From: Chamaelirium japonicum
Taxonomy: Eukaryota > Streptophyta > Magnoliopsida > Liliales > Melanthiaceae
DNA length: 64,000 nt
Direction of reading: 5' to 3'
NCBI GenBank assembly: GCA_947650365.1
Contig: OX393551.1
Coordinates: forward strand, 62,241,173 to 62,305,172
Positions 1-9,746 of this stretch are shown in pieces. Below the pieces are notes generated by a model, which was not told the origin of the DNA, searched no databases, and saw nothing but the letters and a program-made list of their open reading frames with translations. Within the stretch, counting starts at the first letter, position 1, and every line of letters starts with the position of its first letter. Position numbers and translations under genes: made by a program.

Positions 1-239
1 TAATATATTGTGGTAATTTTTATTTAGGTAAAATCACAGGAATTAAATATAGTTGGTATTGTGGTAATATATTGTGGTAATTTATTTAGGTAATATATTG
101 TGGTAATTTTTATTAGGTAATTTATTGTGGTAATTTTTATCTTGTGGTAATATATTATGATTTACAACAATACCATAATTTGTGGTAATATATTTGTGGT
201 AATATATTGTGGTTAATTCCCTCATTTGGTAATTTTTAC
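1..239. repeat. AT-rich GTGGTAATATA repeat tract
   Basis: Irregular reiteration of the words GTGGTAAT and GTAATATATT. The same words, together with the string TCACAGGAATTAAATA, recur at about 3990-4130 on the other side of the transposase, so both tracts may be internal parts of one CACTA element. No coding signal is seen. Confidence 0.6.
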
Positions 240-242
240 ACT

Positions 243-449
243 GTTTTAAAACTCGCCGAGTCGACTCGAAACTCGGCCGAGTTAACTCGACTCGGCTGAG
301 TTTCGATCCGACTCGGTCCAAAACTCGAGTTTCGATCCGACTCGGCTGAGTTTCGATCCGACTCGAGTTTTGTCGGGTTTTAGCCGAGTTGTCGTGTCTA
401 CTCGACTCATTAAGGTTTCGAGTCGAGTCGAGTTTTCATGTTTTAAAAC
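243..449. mobile_element. MITE-like element with ACTCGGCCGAG interior
   Basis: Both ends carry the 10-bp palindrome GTTTTAAAAC (243-252 and 440-449), each followed inward by AAACTCG/ACTCGACTCG-type sequence in inverted orientation. The interior is a degenerate reiteration of ACTCGGCCGAGTT. This looks like a non-autonomous terminal-inverted-repeat element. No target-site duplication could be established, so the superfamily is open. Confidence 0.5.
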
Positions 450-507
450 ATTGATTTTTATCCTATCAAAACTGAATTGAATGGGGGGCAAAATGTAGTT
501 TTTAGAC

Positions 508-905
508 TAGGGTGAGCGTCGGTTTTGTCGGTCGGTTTCGGTGTGGGTTTTGTCGGTTATATTTTTTTCGGTTTACGAAAAATCAAAATCGAAACCGAAA
601 CCGAAATGGTCGGTTTTTGTCGGTTCGGTGTGATATGAGGTATGCTAAAGCCATAAATCTACTCGAGCGATAGAGAGAACCGTCAGACCCCAAGTGTTTA
701 CTTGATGAGGCTCCCTGACTTGTTGACTTACTGTCGCATAACTTTGGTGCTATGCCTAGCATTCGAACTATCAGCAGTTCAAATGCTGGCCAGCAACCCT
801 AGGTTTACTATGTGACTAGTCTACTCATCATAATACACTCATCCATTAGGGATGTGGATGGCCTGTAGAAGTTTTGGTTCGGTGTTCCATACCCGGGAAC
901 CGAAA
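508..905. other. GAAACCG-rich remnants, no gene
   Basis: 508-632 begins TAGGGTGAGC and continues as a degenerate GGTTTCGGT/GAAACCGAAACCG repeat. A second start-like end, TAGGGATGTGG, lies at 848 and is followed by the same word type up to about 905. Both resemble one end of the TAGGGGTG MITE family found elsewhere in the window, but no partner end or duplication is visible. 640-840 holds nothing I recognise. Confidence 0.3.
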
Positions 906-977
906 CCGAAATTGTGCGGAGTCTTATAACATTGTTTGAAATTATATGTCAGGTGTTGTATAGCCAGATAGACGAAG

Positions 978-2423
978 ATGTCTTCGATCGATAAGAGTTG
1001 GATGCGTAATTCGAATCGCATGAGCCAAGAGTACAGAGAAGGAGTCAGGAAATTTCTGGATTTTGCATTTGAGCGTCTTGCACCGCTTGATGGAAAAATT
1101 GTGTGTCCCTGTATAGACTGCGGAAGGGTGATTAGGAAGGTTCGAGAGGAATGTGAGGTTGATCTGGTAATGCGTGGCATTGACATTACCTATACCCGTT
1201 GGTTCTCGCACGGTGAGGAGCTAGATGCAGTCCCCATGGCAGCTCACGGTGAAACTTCAAACACAGTGATCGCTGATGATAATATTAATACAGACGATGA
1301 CGATGACATGCAGGGTATGATACATGATTTGCAAGGTGGAATAGGCACGGAAACACCGTCAGGTGATCAGCCCAATATCGAAGCGGACAAGTTCTACAGA
1401 TTGCTTAAAGATGCCGAACAACCTCTATACCCGGGGTGTGAGAAGTTTTCAAAACTCTCTTTCACTGTAAAGCTTCTTCATTTGAAGTGCCTCAATGGTT
1501 GGAGTAATAAGTCATTTAATATGTTGGTAGAGTTGCTGAAAGAGGCTTTTCCTATGGGTGAGACAGTACCGAAATCATTCTACGAGGCGAAGAAGATAAT
1601 TAAAGATCTCGGTTTGGGTTATGAGAAAATTGATGCATGCGTGAACGATTGTATGTTGTACCGGAAAGAGTACGAACATGCGCGGTCATGCCACATATGC
1701 GGAGCAACGAGATATAAAGAGACGGATGCCGAGTCTAGTACCAGTCGAAAGAAGAAAAATGTATCTGCAAAGGTTCTCCTATACTTCTCGCTCAGGGACA
1801 GGCTTCAGAGGTTGTTTATGTCATCGAAGACTGCTGAGCACATGAGGTGGCATGCACGAGAACGTACAGATGACGGGATTATGAGACATCCGGCCGACTC
1901 TCTGACGTGGAAAGATTTTGATCATACATATCCTGAATTCGCATGTGAAGTTCGCAACGTCAGGTTAGGGCTTGCTAGCGATGGCTTCAATCCCTTTGGG
2001 AATATGAGTGTGTCGTACAGCATTTGGCCAGTTGTCCTAGTTCCATACAATTTGCCTCCCTGGATGTGCTTAAAAAAGCCATACACAATGCTCTCCTTGC
2101 TCATTCCCGGACCCAGGTCGCCTGGTAATGATATTGACGTTTACTTGCAGCCGTTGATTGAGGAGTTGAACGAGTTATGGGAAGTTGGGGCCGATACGTA
2201 TGATGCCTCGTTGCGCCAGAATTTTCGGATGCATGCGGCACTTCTATGGACCATCAACGATTTTCCTGCATATGCCAACTTATCCGGGTGGAGTACTAAA
2301 GGAAAATTGGCGTGCCCTACATGCAATAAGGAGACAGATTCATTACGATTGAAGAACGGAGGCAAGTTTTGTTATATGGGCCATCGAAGATTCCAAACCT
2401 ATTTCATATCCGAAACACGCTAA
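978..2423 (+). CDS. CACTA transposase, TNP2-like, truncated
   Basis: A 481-codon ORF. The N-terminal portion (about residues 5-85) looks like the transposase-associated domain of plant CACTA elements, with a W-M-R start, CPCxDC cysteines and a WxxHGE motif. Residues about 215-465 match the Transposase_21/TNP2 core: CMLYRKEY, a CxxCG zinc-binding pair, LRLGLASDGFNPFG, the VxPYNLPPWMCLK stretch and LLIPGPRSPGNDIDVYLQPL, then CPTCNKET and CYMGHRRF. A full TNP2 protein is considerably longer. Homology ends abruptly after MGHRRF, where the ORF runs into the 181-bp tandem array and stops, so the C-terminal part is missing. The ATG at 978 is the first in frame and fits the domain start. It would have cut and pasted CACTA ends; as it stands it is most likely inactive. 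Confidence 0.85.
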   Translation: MSSIDKSWMRNSNRMSQEYREGVRKFLDFAFERLAPLDGKIVCPCIDCGRVIRKVREECEVDLVMRGIDITYTRWFSHGEELDAVPMAAHGETSNTVIADDNINTDDDDDMQGMIHDLQGGIGTETPSGDQPNIEADKFYRLLKDAEQPLYPGCEKFSKLSFTVKLLHLKCLNGWSNKSFNMLVELLKEAFPMGETVPKSFYEAKKIIKDLGLGYEKIDACVNDCMLYRKEYEHARSCHICGATRYKETDAESSTSRKKKNVSAKVLLYFSLRDRLQRLFMSSKTAEHMRWHARERTDDGIMRHPADSLTWKDFDHTYPEFACEVRNVRLGLASDGFNPFGNMSVSYSIWPVVLVPYNLPPWMCLKKPYTMLSLLIPGPRSPGNDIDVYLQPLIEELNELWEVGADTYDASLRQNFRMHAALLWTINDFPAYANLSGWSTKGKLACPTCNKETDSLRLKNGGKFCYMGHRRFQTYFISETR

Positions 2424-3712
2424 CTTATGATTTTCCAACACTTAGACTCTAAATCGGTGAATCGGAGCGTAAATTGGTCAAATATCCAATTAGAACCCGC
2501 TCGCAAGTCCGAAATACGGAATAATTCCAACTTCGAATTATCGGATGCCGATCCGATGACGATCGGATCGAATCCAAACCTATTTCATATCCGAAACACG
2601 CTAACTTATGATTTTCCAACACTTAGACTCTAAATCGGTGAATCGGAGCGTAAATTGGTCAAATATCCAATTAGAACCCGCTCGCAAGTCCGAAATACGG
2701 AATAATTCCAAGTTCGAATTATCGGATACCGAGCCGATGACGATCCGATCGAATCCAAACCTATTTCATATCCGAAACACGCTAACTTATGATTTTCCAA
2801 CACTTAGACTCTAAATCGGTGAATCGGAGCGTAAATTGGTCAAATATCCAATTAGAACCCGCTCGCAAGTCCGAAATTCGGAATAATTCCAAGTTCGAAT
2901 TATCGAATGCCGATCCGATGACGATCCGATCGAATCCAAACCTAGCTATTTCATATCCGAAACACGCTAAGTTATGATTTTTCAACACTTAGACTCTAAA
3001 TCGGTGAATCGGAGCGTAAATTGGTCAAATATCCAATTAGAACCCGCTCGCAAGTCCGAAATACGGAATAATTCCAAGTTCGAATTATCGGATGCCGAGC
3101 CGATGACGATCCGATCGAATCCAAACCTATTTTATATCCGAAACACGCTAACTTATGATTTTCCAACACTTAGACTCTAAATCGGTGAATCGGAGCGTAA
3201 ATTGGTCAAATATCCAATTAGAACCCGCTCGCAAGTCCGAAATACGGAATAATTCCAAGTTCGAATTATCGGATGCCGAGCCGATGATGATCCGATCGAA
3301 TCCAAACCTATTTTATATCCGAAACACGCTAACTTATGATTTTCCAACACTTAGACTCTAAATCGGTGAATCGGAGCGTAAATTGGTCAAATATCCAATT
3401 AGAACCCACTCGCAAGTCCGAAATTCGGAATAATTCCAAGTTCGAATTATCGAATGCCGATCCGATGACGATCCGATCGAATCCAAACCTAGCTATTTCA
3501 TATCCGAAACACGCTAAGTTATGATTTTTCAACACTTAGACTCTAAATCGGTGAATCGGAGCGTAAATTGGTCAAATATCCAATTAGAACCCGCTCGCAA
3601 GTCCGAAATACGGAATAATTCCAAGTTCGAATTATCGGATGCCGATAATTCTACGATCGGATCGAATCCAAACCTATTTCAAAATCAAAACACGCTAACT
3701 TATCATTTTTTA
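2392..3712. repeat. Seven-unit tandem array with trimeric higher-order period
   Basis: Seven copies of a 181-bp unit, recognisable by GATTTTCCAACACTTAGACTC, begin near 2427, 2608, 2789, 2974, 3155, 3336 and 3521. Units 3 and 6 share private changes (a 4-bp AGCT insertion before ATTTCAT, AATTCGG for ATACGG, GATTTTTCAACAC), making them about 185 bp. The real period is therefore a 547-bp trimer repeated twice plus one unit. The array starts exactly where transposase homology stops. Each unit keeps a 62-68-codon frame, which I take to be incidental. Confidence 0.9.
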
Positions 3713-3775
3713 ACGCTTAGACTCAGTTATAGATATAAACCATTTTTTTAACAAATACATGTTAATTGCAGGAGC

Positions 3776-3903
3776 AGGGCGGCGTCAGGGGATCGATGAG
3801 AGCACCAGCGTTGGTGGTGGGCGGGCGTGGTTGAGATAAGGCGGCGTCAGGGGATCGATGAGAGCACCGGCGTTAGTGGCGGGCGGGGGTGGTTGAGATA
3901 GGA
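3776..3903. repeat. Two-copy ~62-bp GC-rich tandem duplication
   Basis: Two near-identical copies of a segment beginning GGCGGCGTCAGGGGATCGAT lie head to tail at about 3780 and 3841 inside the CACTA element. They stand out against AT-rich surroundings and have no coding assignment. Confidence 0.7.
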
Positions 3904-4149
3904 CATGTATCATCTCTCAGTTCTGGATTGTGTAAATATTATTTTGTAATATATGGTTATTTTTTGTTCTTGTCTATAATTGTCGGCCGGGAACTGTGGT
4001 AATATTTGATAATTTGCTGTAATTTTTTATCAATTTAGGTAATATTTTATAAATTGTGGTAATATTTGATAAATTGTGGTAATATATTGTGGTATTGAAT
4101 CACAGGAATTAAATAACATTATTTAGGTAAATTTATTTAAAAAAAAACA

Positions 4150-4702
4150 TACTTATTACCGACGGAAATTAATTATTCCGTCGGTAATAATATTTTTATT
4201 TTTTTTAAATTATTAATGATTTGCCGACGGCATATAATATCCGTCGGTAATATATATATTATTACCGACGGGTAATATATATATCCGTCGGTAATATATA
4301 TAGTATTACCGACGGTTATATGAATTTGGTCGGTAATATATATATTATTACCGACGGGTAATATATATATGTGTCGGTAATATATATAGTATTACCGACA
4401 GTATAAAATATACCCGTCGGTAAAATGGTTATATATTACCGACGGATTCTTATATTTCGTCGGCAATACTAAATTATATTAGTTTTAAATTGATTAAATA
4501 TTACCGACGGCGTTAATATTACCGTCGGTATTAATTATTATTACCGACGGTAATATTTGGTCCGTCGTATTGTTTTCCCCGACGCCTTCTTTCCCGACAG
4601 CAAGCGACGGAAATATCTTCCGTCGCTATAGAATATTACCGACGAAATTTTAATATTACCGACGGATATTGTCCGTCAGTAATAACTGTTTTTTTTGTAG
4701 TG
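4150..4702. repeat. CACTA subterminal repeats and right terminal repeat
   Basis: More than a dozen copies of the 10-mer TTACCGACGG or its inverse CCGTCGGTAA, many paired as short hairpins, occupy 4150-4680. The terminal repeat follows at 4690-4702. In En/Spm-type elements subterminal motifs of this kind bind the transposase-associated protein. Confidence 0.85.
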
Positions 4703-5555
4703 ACGGCGAGGAATAGGGGATCAATTACAGGACCCCGCATAAACTCGAAGTGCGGTGTGGATCATCATTCCATTGATACAGATGGACGGTGGATATCGAA
4801 GCCAAGGAGGAGATTAACGTTAGTCGCTTTCTCTGAACCCGACAACCACGACTGGATCGATGGGTTCATTGACGTGGTCTTTGCATATAAGCAAGTACAA
4901 TCGAACGACTGCCATTGCATCATTGGGTTGTTAAGGGCTAATATGATTTGCATGGCCAAGAGATTTATGGGATTCTCTCTCTCTCATCCCTTTTACGACC
5001 TTCCTTGCTAGTATGCTAATATGGTATTAATGGGATTTATGCACAACCAAGAGAGGGAGTTAATATAGTAATAATCATTTAATATGAGATACTCTCTCTC
5101 TCTCTCTTTCTTTGTATGTTGAACGGCCATGCAAAAGATCAATTTATATGATCTGCTCTCACTCCCTCTCTCATCCCTCTTTATGATCTTCCTTGCTAGT
5201 ATGCTAATATGATATTAATGGGATTTATGTACAACCAACAGATCAGGGAGCTAATATGATAATAATCATTTAATATGAGATACTCTCTTTGTATCTTTCT
5301 CTTGTATGTTGAACGACCATGCAAGAGAACAATTTATGGGATTTACTTTCTCTCTCATCCCTCTTTATGATCCTTTTTTTTCTAAAATTTTAAAATTTTA
5401 AAAATATAAAAGTGAATAATTGAATCTTAATCGACGATCGGATTTGCCTATTTTTGTCTAGTCAGCTTGTTCCTTTTTGTCTAGTCAGCTTTTGGTTCCA
5501 TTTTGTCATAGTCAGCACAAAACCGCTTTGCCATGTTATATAGATTGATATGGTC
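4703..5555. other. No gene; CT-rich dispersed repeats
   Basis: Segments containing TTCCTTGCTAGTATGCTAATATG, TATGTTGAACGGCCATGCA and short (CT)n runs recur around 4940-5150, 5150-5390 and 5600-5900. This is a degenerate tandem arrangement that continues into the minus-strand Helitron next door. A 103-codon frame from 4700 shows no recognisable domain. Confidence 0.5.
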
Positions 5556-6023
5556 TCTGCATATAAACAAGCACAATCAGACGGCTGCCATCACACCATT
5601 GGGTTGTTAGGGGCTAATATGGTTTGCATGGCCATGAGATTTATGAGATTCTCTCTCTCTCTCTCTCTCTCTCATCCCTTTTATGACCTTCATTGCTAGT
5701 ATGCTAATATGGTATTAATGAGATTTATGCACAACCAAAAAAGGGATTTAATATGAGATATTCTCTTTCTATCTTTCTCTTTGTATGTTGAACGGTCATG
5801 CAAGATAACAATTTATGGGATTTGCTCTCTTTCATCCCTTTTTATGATCTTTCTTTTTTTCTAAAATTATAAAAATTTAAAAATATAAAAGTGAATAATT
5901 GAATCTTGATCGATGGCCGAATTTGCCTATTTTTGTCTAGACAGCTTGTTCCTTTTTGTCTAATCAGCTTTTGGCTCCATTTTGTCATAGTCAGCACAAA
6001 ATCGTCGTGCCATGTTATATAAA
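5556..6023 (-). mobile_element. Helitron-like unit, minus strand, second of a tandem
   Basis: Read on the minus strand it starts at 6023 with TTTATATAACATGGCACG, immediately after the CTAG end of the neighbouring Helitron. It shares that element's opening words (TTTTGTGCTGACTA...ACAAAA). A similar opening occurs again at about 5546, so 5340-5546 and 5850-6023 are two copies of the same leading region. No clean 3' CTRR end was identified for this unit, so the left boundary is nominal. Confidence 0.45.
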
Positions 6024-6586
6024 CTAGTACATGGCCGTGCCTGTCGGCACTGCAGCGGACTGCTTTCGGTGGTAACACACCTGAACATCTTCGGCAACAA
6101 AACACTTTCGACGACAACACCGGCATTCATAGGGACACCCATTTCCTTGCCCGTGTCGATTGGCACGAAGCGCCGCAAGCGCCTTCGGCGCGCCCAACTC
6201 CCCCTCCCCCTATAATTGATCAATGACAAATATCTCTATTCGAACTGATTCCTCAAAATCGACCCGATGGTTTGAGGCGGCCAAAATTTCAACAGGCGGG
6301 TTATAGCCATTGATGTGAACAACGATCACGGAATTAATGATCAGGTTTAGTGCAGTTTAAATAGGCCAGGATTTTAAGGGTTTAGTGCAGTTTAAATGGT
6401 TAGGAAGGGAGTTGGAATAAAGATCGTGCGTTGATTTTTGAACGAATGGGCGGGGAAATAGAGATCTTGCGTTGATTTTTGAACAAATGGTTAGATCTAT
6501 TCGGTTCATTTTTATCTAGTCAGATTGTCCTAGTGAGCTTCTGTTTTGTCTAGCAAGCACAAAACCGACCTTCCATGTTATATAGA
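6024..6586 (-). mobile_element. Non-autonomous Helitron in intron 2 of C4H copy 1
   Basis: On the minus strand the element begins TCTATATAACATGG after an A (6586) and ends ...CATGTACTAG (6024), fitting the Helitron rules 5' TC and 3' CTRR with insertion between A and T. The last 60 bases contain short palindromes (GCAGTGCCGACAGGCAC) as expected for the 3' hairpin. It has no Rep/helicase coding capacity. The same element type sits at the same intron position in C4H copy 2 (44428-44971). Confidence 0.75.
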
Positions 6587-6623
6587 TAGCAGAGAGGGGA
6601 GGCAAAGGTTGTTGAATCCATAC

Positions 6624-7548
6624 CGGCGACGTTGATATTCTCCTCGTTGATCTCTCCCTTCCTCTCAGCGTCCATGATGTGATCGATGGCGCACTTTAGC
6701 CCCTTGCTATCCGTCGCCTTCGTGCTCGCCAGCCTCCTGTTTCAATGCCCACCGCTCGTTCGATCAAATGCTCGAAGATTAAGATAGCAATCGAGACTAA
6801 TATATTGTGTAGAAATTGGACGATCATTCGGGGGAAGAGGGAAGAAGATGAATGAGGATGGGATACTCACTTCCTCTCTTCAAGGAAGTGGTCCTTGAAG
6901 AGCTGGAACCGCCGCTCCTGGACCTCCTTGCAGATCTTGAGGTAACCCCAAAGAAACGGGCGGAGGATCGGGATGAAATCTCCATAGTTGTAGTCGAAGC
7001 TCTGCGCAAGACGGCTCCGCTCGCCGTTGAGCTCCTTTAGCCTCAGGAACAGAGGGTCCTGCTCGCTCTCGAACCGCATATCAAACATAATCCGGTACAT
7101 GTTGTTGTACATCATGAGTTGCAGCCGCCGCCGGAGCACGATACCCTCGGAGGCTGCACAGGCGTTGGCGCGGACGTCCTCGACGACGCGGCGGGCCTCG
7201 TCCTCCCACCCGGCGTGGTACTGCTGGACGACCTTGTTGGTGAAGAAGGGGACGGTCATGATGCGGCGCATCTTGCGCCAGTGTTCTCCGTAGACGGTGA
7301 AGACCATGTCCTGGCCGTCACGGACCAGGTTGCGCTGCCCCATTCGGAGGAGGAAGATGTCGCCGAAGCGTCGGGCTAAGGCGGAGAGGTTGCGGTGGTT
7401 GAGATCGTCGCCGACTTGGAGCCAGTTGCGGACGACCGGCAGCGGGATGGGGCCCGGGGCGCTTCCCCCGAAACTTCGATACGGCGATGACCACCGTCAC
7501 GGCGGCGAAGCGAGCCAGGAGGGCCTTCTCGAGGAGCACCAGATCCAT
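6624..7548 (-). pseudogene. Cinnamate 4-hydroxylase (CYP73A) fragment, copy 1, exons 1-2
   Basis: C4H is the ER-membrane P450 that para-hydroxylates trans-cinnamate in phenylpropanoid synthesis. Exon 1 runs 7548-6871 and exon 2 runs 6736-6624 on the minus strand. Splice signals are intact: donor GTGAGT (6870-6865), acceptor CAG before 6736, donor GTATGG after 6624. Recognisable stretches include [54 protein letters not shown] and [10 protein letters not shown]. Three deletions relative to copy 2 account for the whole size difference: 11 bp after codon GKR (frameshift), 96 bp removing about 32 residues before GQDMV (in frame), and 21 bp in exon 2 (in frame). Exon 1 is 678 instead of 785 bp and exon 2 is 113 instead of 134 bp. 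Exon 3, with the heme-binding cysteine, is absent and replaced by Helitron sequence. It is non-functional. Confidence 0.92.
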
Positions 7549-7722
7549 GGCGGAGGGGGAGGAGTAGTTTTGCCGGGATGCGGAGTTTGGCAAGGGGAGG
7601 AAGTTTACAGACTGACATAGTGAGATCACAACCGTCCATTACTCTCCAGGCAAAGAGACGTTGTGATTGGATTCCACATCAATCTGTAAAACATTCTGGT
7701 CGAATAGTATTGCTCCGTTCTC

Positions 7723-7861
7723 ATGGATAAATTTTTGCTCCAATGATCTGACCCTCCAAATACTCATTGATGTATTTGGAAGCTCCCAACTTGTTAATCA
7801 ACGGTCCAGATACATCACTGGGCATATGGAGCAAGACTCCAATAGAGCAAAAAATTTCCAT
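7723..7861. mobile_element. Small MITE-like inverted repeat upstream of C4H copy 1
   Basis: The left arm ATGGATAAATTTTTGCTC (7723-7740) is matched in inverted orientation by GAGCAAAAAATTTCCAT (7845-7861). No duplication was resolved. The segment is repeated in the right-hand copy of the duplicated block. Confidence 0.4.
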
Positions 7862-7892
7862 TTATAATACCCGAAGCATGCCACGTCATAAG

Positions 7893-8753
7893 TGTTGGGG
7901 AAATGTTTTAAAAACATTTGAGCTGTCTCTATCATAGCTATAGCCTGCAGAGCTACAACAGGATATCATAACTCCTATATCCGTTACAATGAGTTCGCTC
8001 TGCGTTGCCTCTTCATCCAACGGTCACATGGGCCTCAAATGGCAACCCATGCATCAATGATGCACATACTTTTATGGCTGCCTAACGTTCATCCTTGAGG
8101 AAAAGCTTATAAAAGGCACTTAAGACCAATGCTTACACACACACACACACGAAGATAGTATTATATTCTCAAAATTCTGTGCTTTCTTTCTCTTGCTTCG
8201 ATTAAGAAGACGGTGCTACGGTTCCGCCTCTTCATTTCGGAAGGATCTCTTTTCCATTGCTTTCTGTCGAGTCGTTGGGTTCCTGAAAGTTGATCGAGGT
8301 TCGCATAGCCTTCTTGGAACCGTGACGACGAGAAGGAGGTCGCCTGATGGGAGTCATCGTATCTCCGAGATCCATTGCCACGAGACCTGCACGAGGGGGG
8401 GCAATAAGTTTCTTGGGACAACGCCTAGCGTGCTTCGACCATCATGCCAGAATTTCTAACTCTATTTCTTTGCTATTATTAAATCCATTAAAACGACATG
8501 CATCTAATACAAAACTTAAATAGCGATAAATAATATTTAGGATTATATATCTCTCTCTCTTATTTTTAGAAAAGCTCGGCAAGGTGAATGACGGTTCTAT
8601 AGAACCCGCTCTGCCTTGGCAAACCATTTCTAAAAAGAAATTTCTGACGTGACTTTGCTTGTAAAAACAATACTTGTTAAACAATATATCTTTCAATATT
8701 AAGGATTTAATTAAGCTTCGATTGTGCTAGGTTAGAATGATTACTTTCCAACA
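7893..8753 (+). mobile_element. Solo LTR (861 bp) with ATAAG duplication
   Basis: It begins TGTTGGGGAAATG and ends TTACTTTCCAACA, giving the TG...CA rule with a short terminal inverted repeat. The 5 bp ATAAG precedes it (7888-7892) and follows it (8754-8758). A TATA-like TATAAAAGG near 8107 followed by an ACACAC run fits a U3/R boundary. No internal retrotransposon sequence is attached, so it is a recombined solo LTR of an unassigned family. Confidence 0.8.
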
Positions 8754-8794
8754 ATAAGTTCTTAGTGATAACGTGCTAAATGACATGGAGAAAC

Positions 8795-9746
8795 TGTTAG
8801 AATTGGTGAGGTCTACAGCTCGTAAAAACCAATAGTTAAGCTATGTATGGTTGATAGCTTAGAATTGCATCTTGGTACGTACCTTAGTACGTGTTCTGAT
8901 TACAGAACAGAGAGCCATGGCTACATGGTAATCCACTTGAGTGGGAGACTCAAGGGACTGGTGCCATGTAATCTAAATACGTTCACAACTCTGATTAGGG
9001 TTGGTCGCCCTATCAGGATAAACTGTTAGGATGACAGAGCGTGGGTGTCTCCACCACGGTCATTACCAGGCACAGTGTCTGTGGCCGAACAGAACCAACA
9101 CGGTGCATAGATCGGTGAGCAGACACCGGTGCACTAAGCCGTGTTTCTGCTTAGGGTAAAACGGTCCGAAACCCTGAGGAACCACATCTGATGGACTAAC
9201 CGGTTGAGTGGTGCTTTGGCACACCAATGTGTGAGGATGCAGATACAGTGATCCAAAACCACAGTGTACTGGGTTACCCGGTTGGCGTTGCATCAGCGTA
9301 TCACTCCTGCAGGCCATGCACACCCTTGACGGGAGGTGTGTTCCTTGGTCTGACCTACGTCGTATTAAACCCTAGCCAAGTGGTCATCAGTTGGACTGGT
9401 GACGGATTCGATTACTCGGCAGAGTAATCGGAGGTACGATGTACGTGGTCAACTTGAAAGGAACCGAGTCAAATAAACACTCGAGTCTGACGGTATTCTC
9501 CACCGCTCGAAGGGAAAACCCTAGGTTAGTGCAGAGACGCATGTAACAATTCCTCGCCATAAGTGGACTTTGCCACATGGGTGCGATGCACCAGGATATA
9601 TTGCGAGTTGACTAGTTGACTTCACTAGGGGCACCCTATGGAAACCTTAGAGAATAATGAAATCACTGGTGCACTTCACTTATGTGTGCCTTGCAAAGTC
9701 TCATACACGATCGAGGAGCGACCAACTAGTGACATAAGGGCAAAGA
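8795..9746. other. No gene recognised between the duplicated blocks
   Basis: About 950 bp of mixed composition with several 60-90-codon frames on both strands, none with a recognisable domain. It separates the two copies of the duplicated block. I see no terminal repeats and no splice-bounded exons. Confidence 0.4.

Larger units (their letters stand above)
960..4702 (+). mobile_element. CACTA (En/Spm) DNA transposon, right-hand part
   Basis: The element contains a TNP2-type transposase ORF, a tandem array, and a right end made of many inverted copies of TTACCGACGG/CCGTCGGTAA (about 4150-4680). It terminates in ...TTTTTTTGTAGTG at 4702, the reverse complement of the CACTACAAAAA terminal repeat that names the superfamily. 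The matching left CACTACA end was not found downstream of position 1, so the left boundary is either outside the window or lost; 960 is a nominal start just ahead of the transposase ORF. The 3-bp duplication cannot be tested without the left end. Confidence 0.85.
7512..8794. repeat. Duplicated block, left copy
   Basis: About 1.28 kb comprising the first codons of C4H copy 1, its upstream region and a solo LTR. It recurs in the same orientation at 9747-11020 with many point differences. The shared right end is ...GACATGGAGAAAC (8794 and 11020). Because both copies contain the LTR with the same ATAAG flanks, the LTR was inserted before the duplication. Confidence 0.85.

Noticed and set aside
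4700..5011. 103-codon frame directly after the CACTA terminus
   Set aside because: Starts within the transposon end and shows no recognisable domain; flanking repeats share parts of it.
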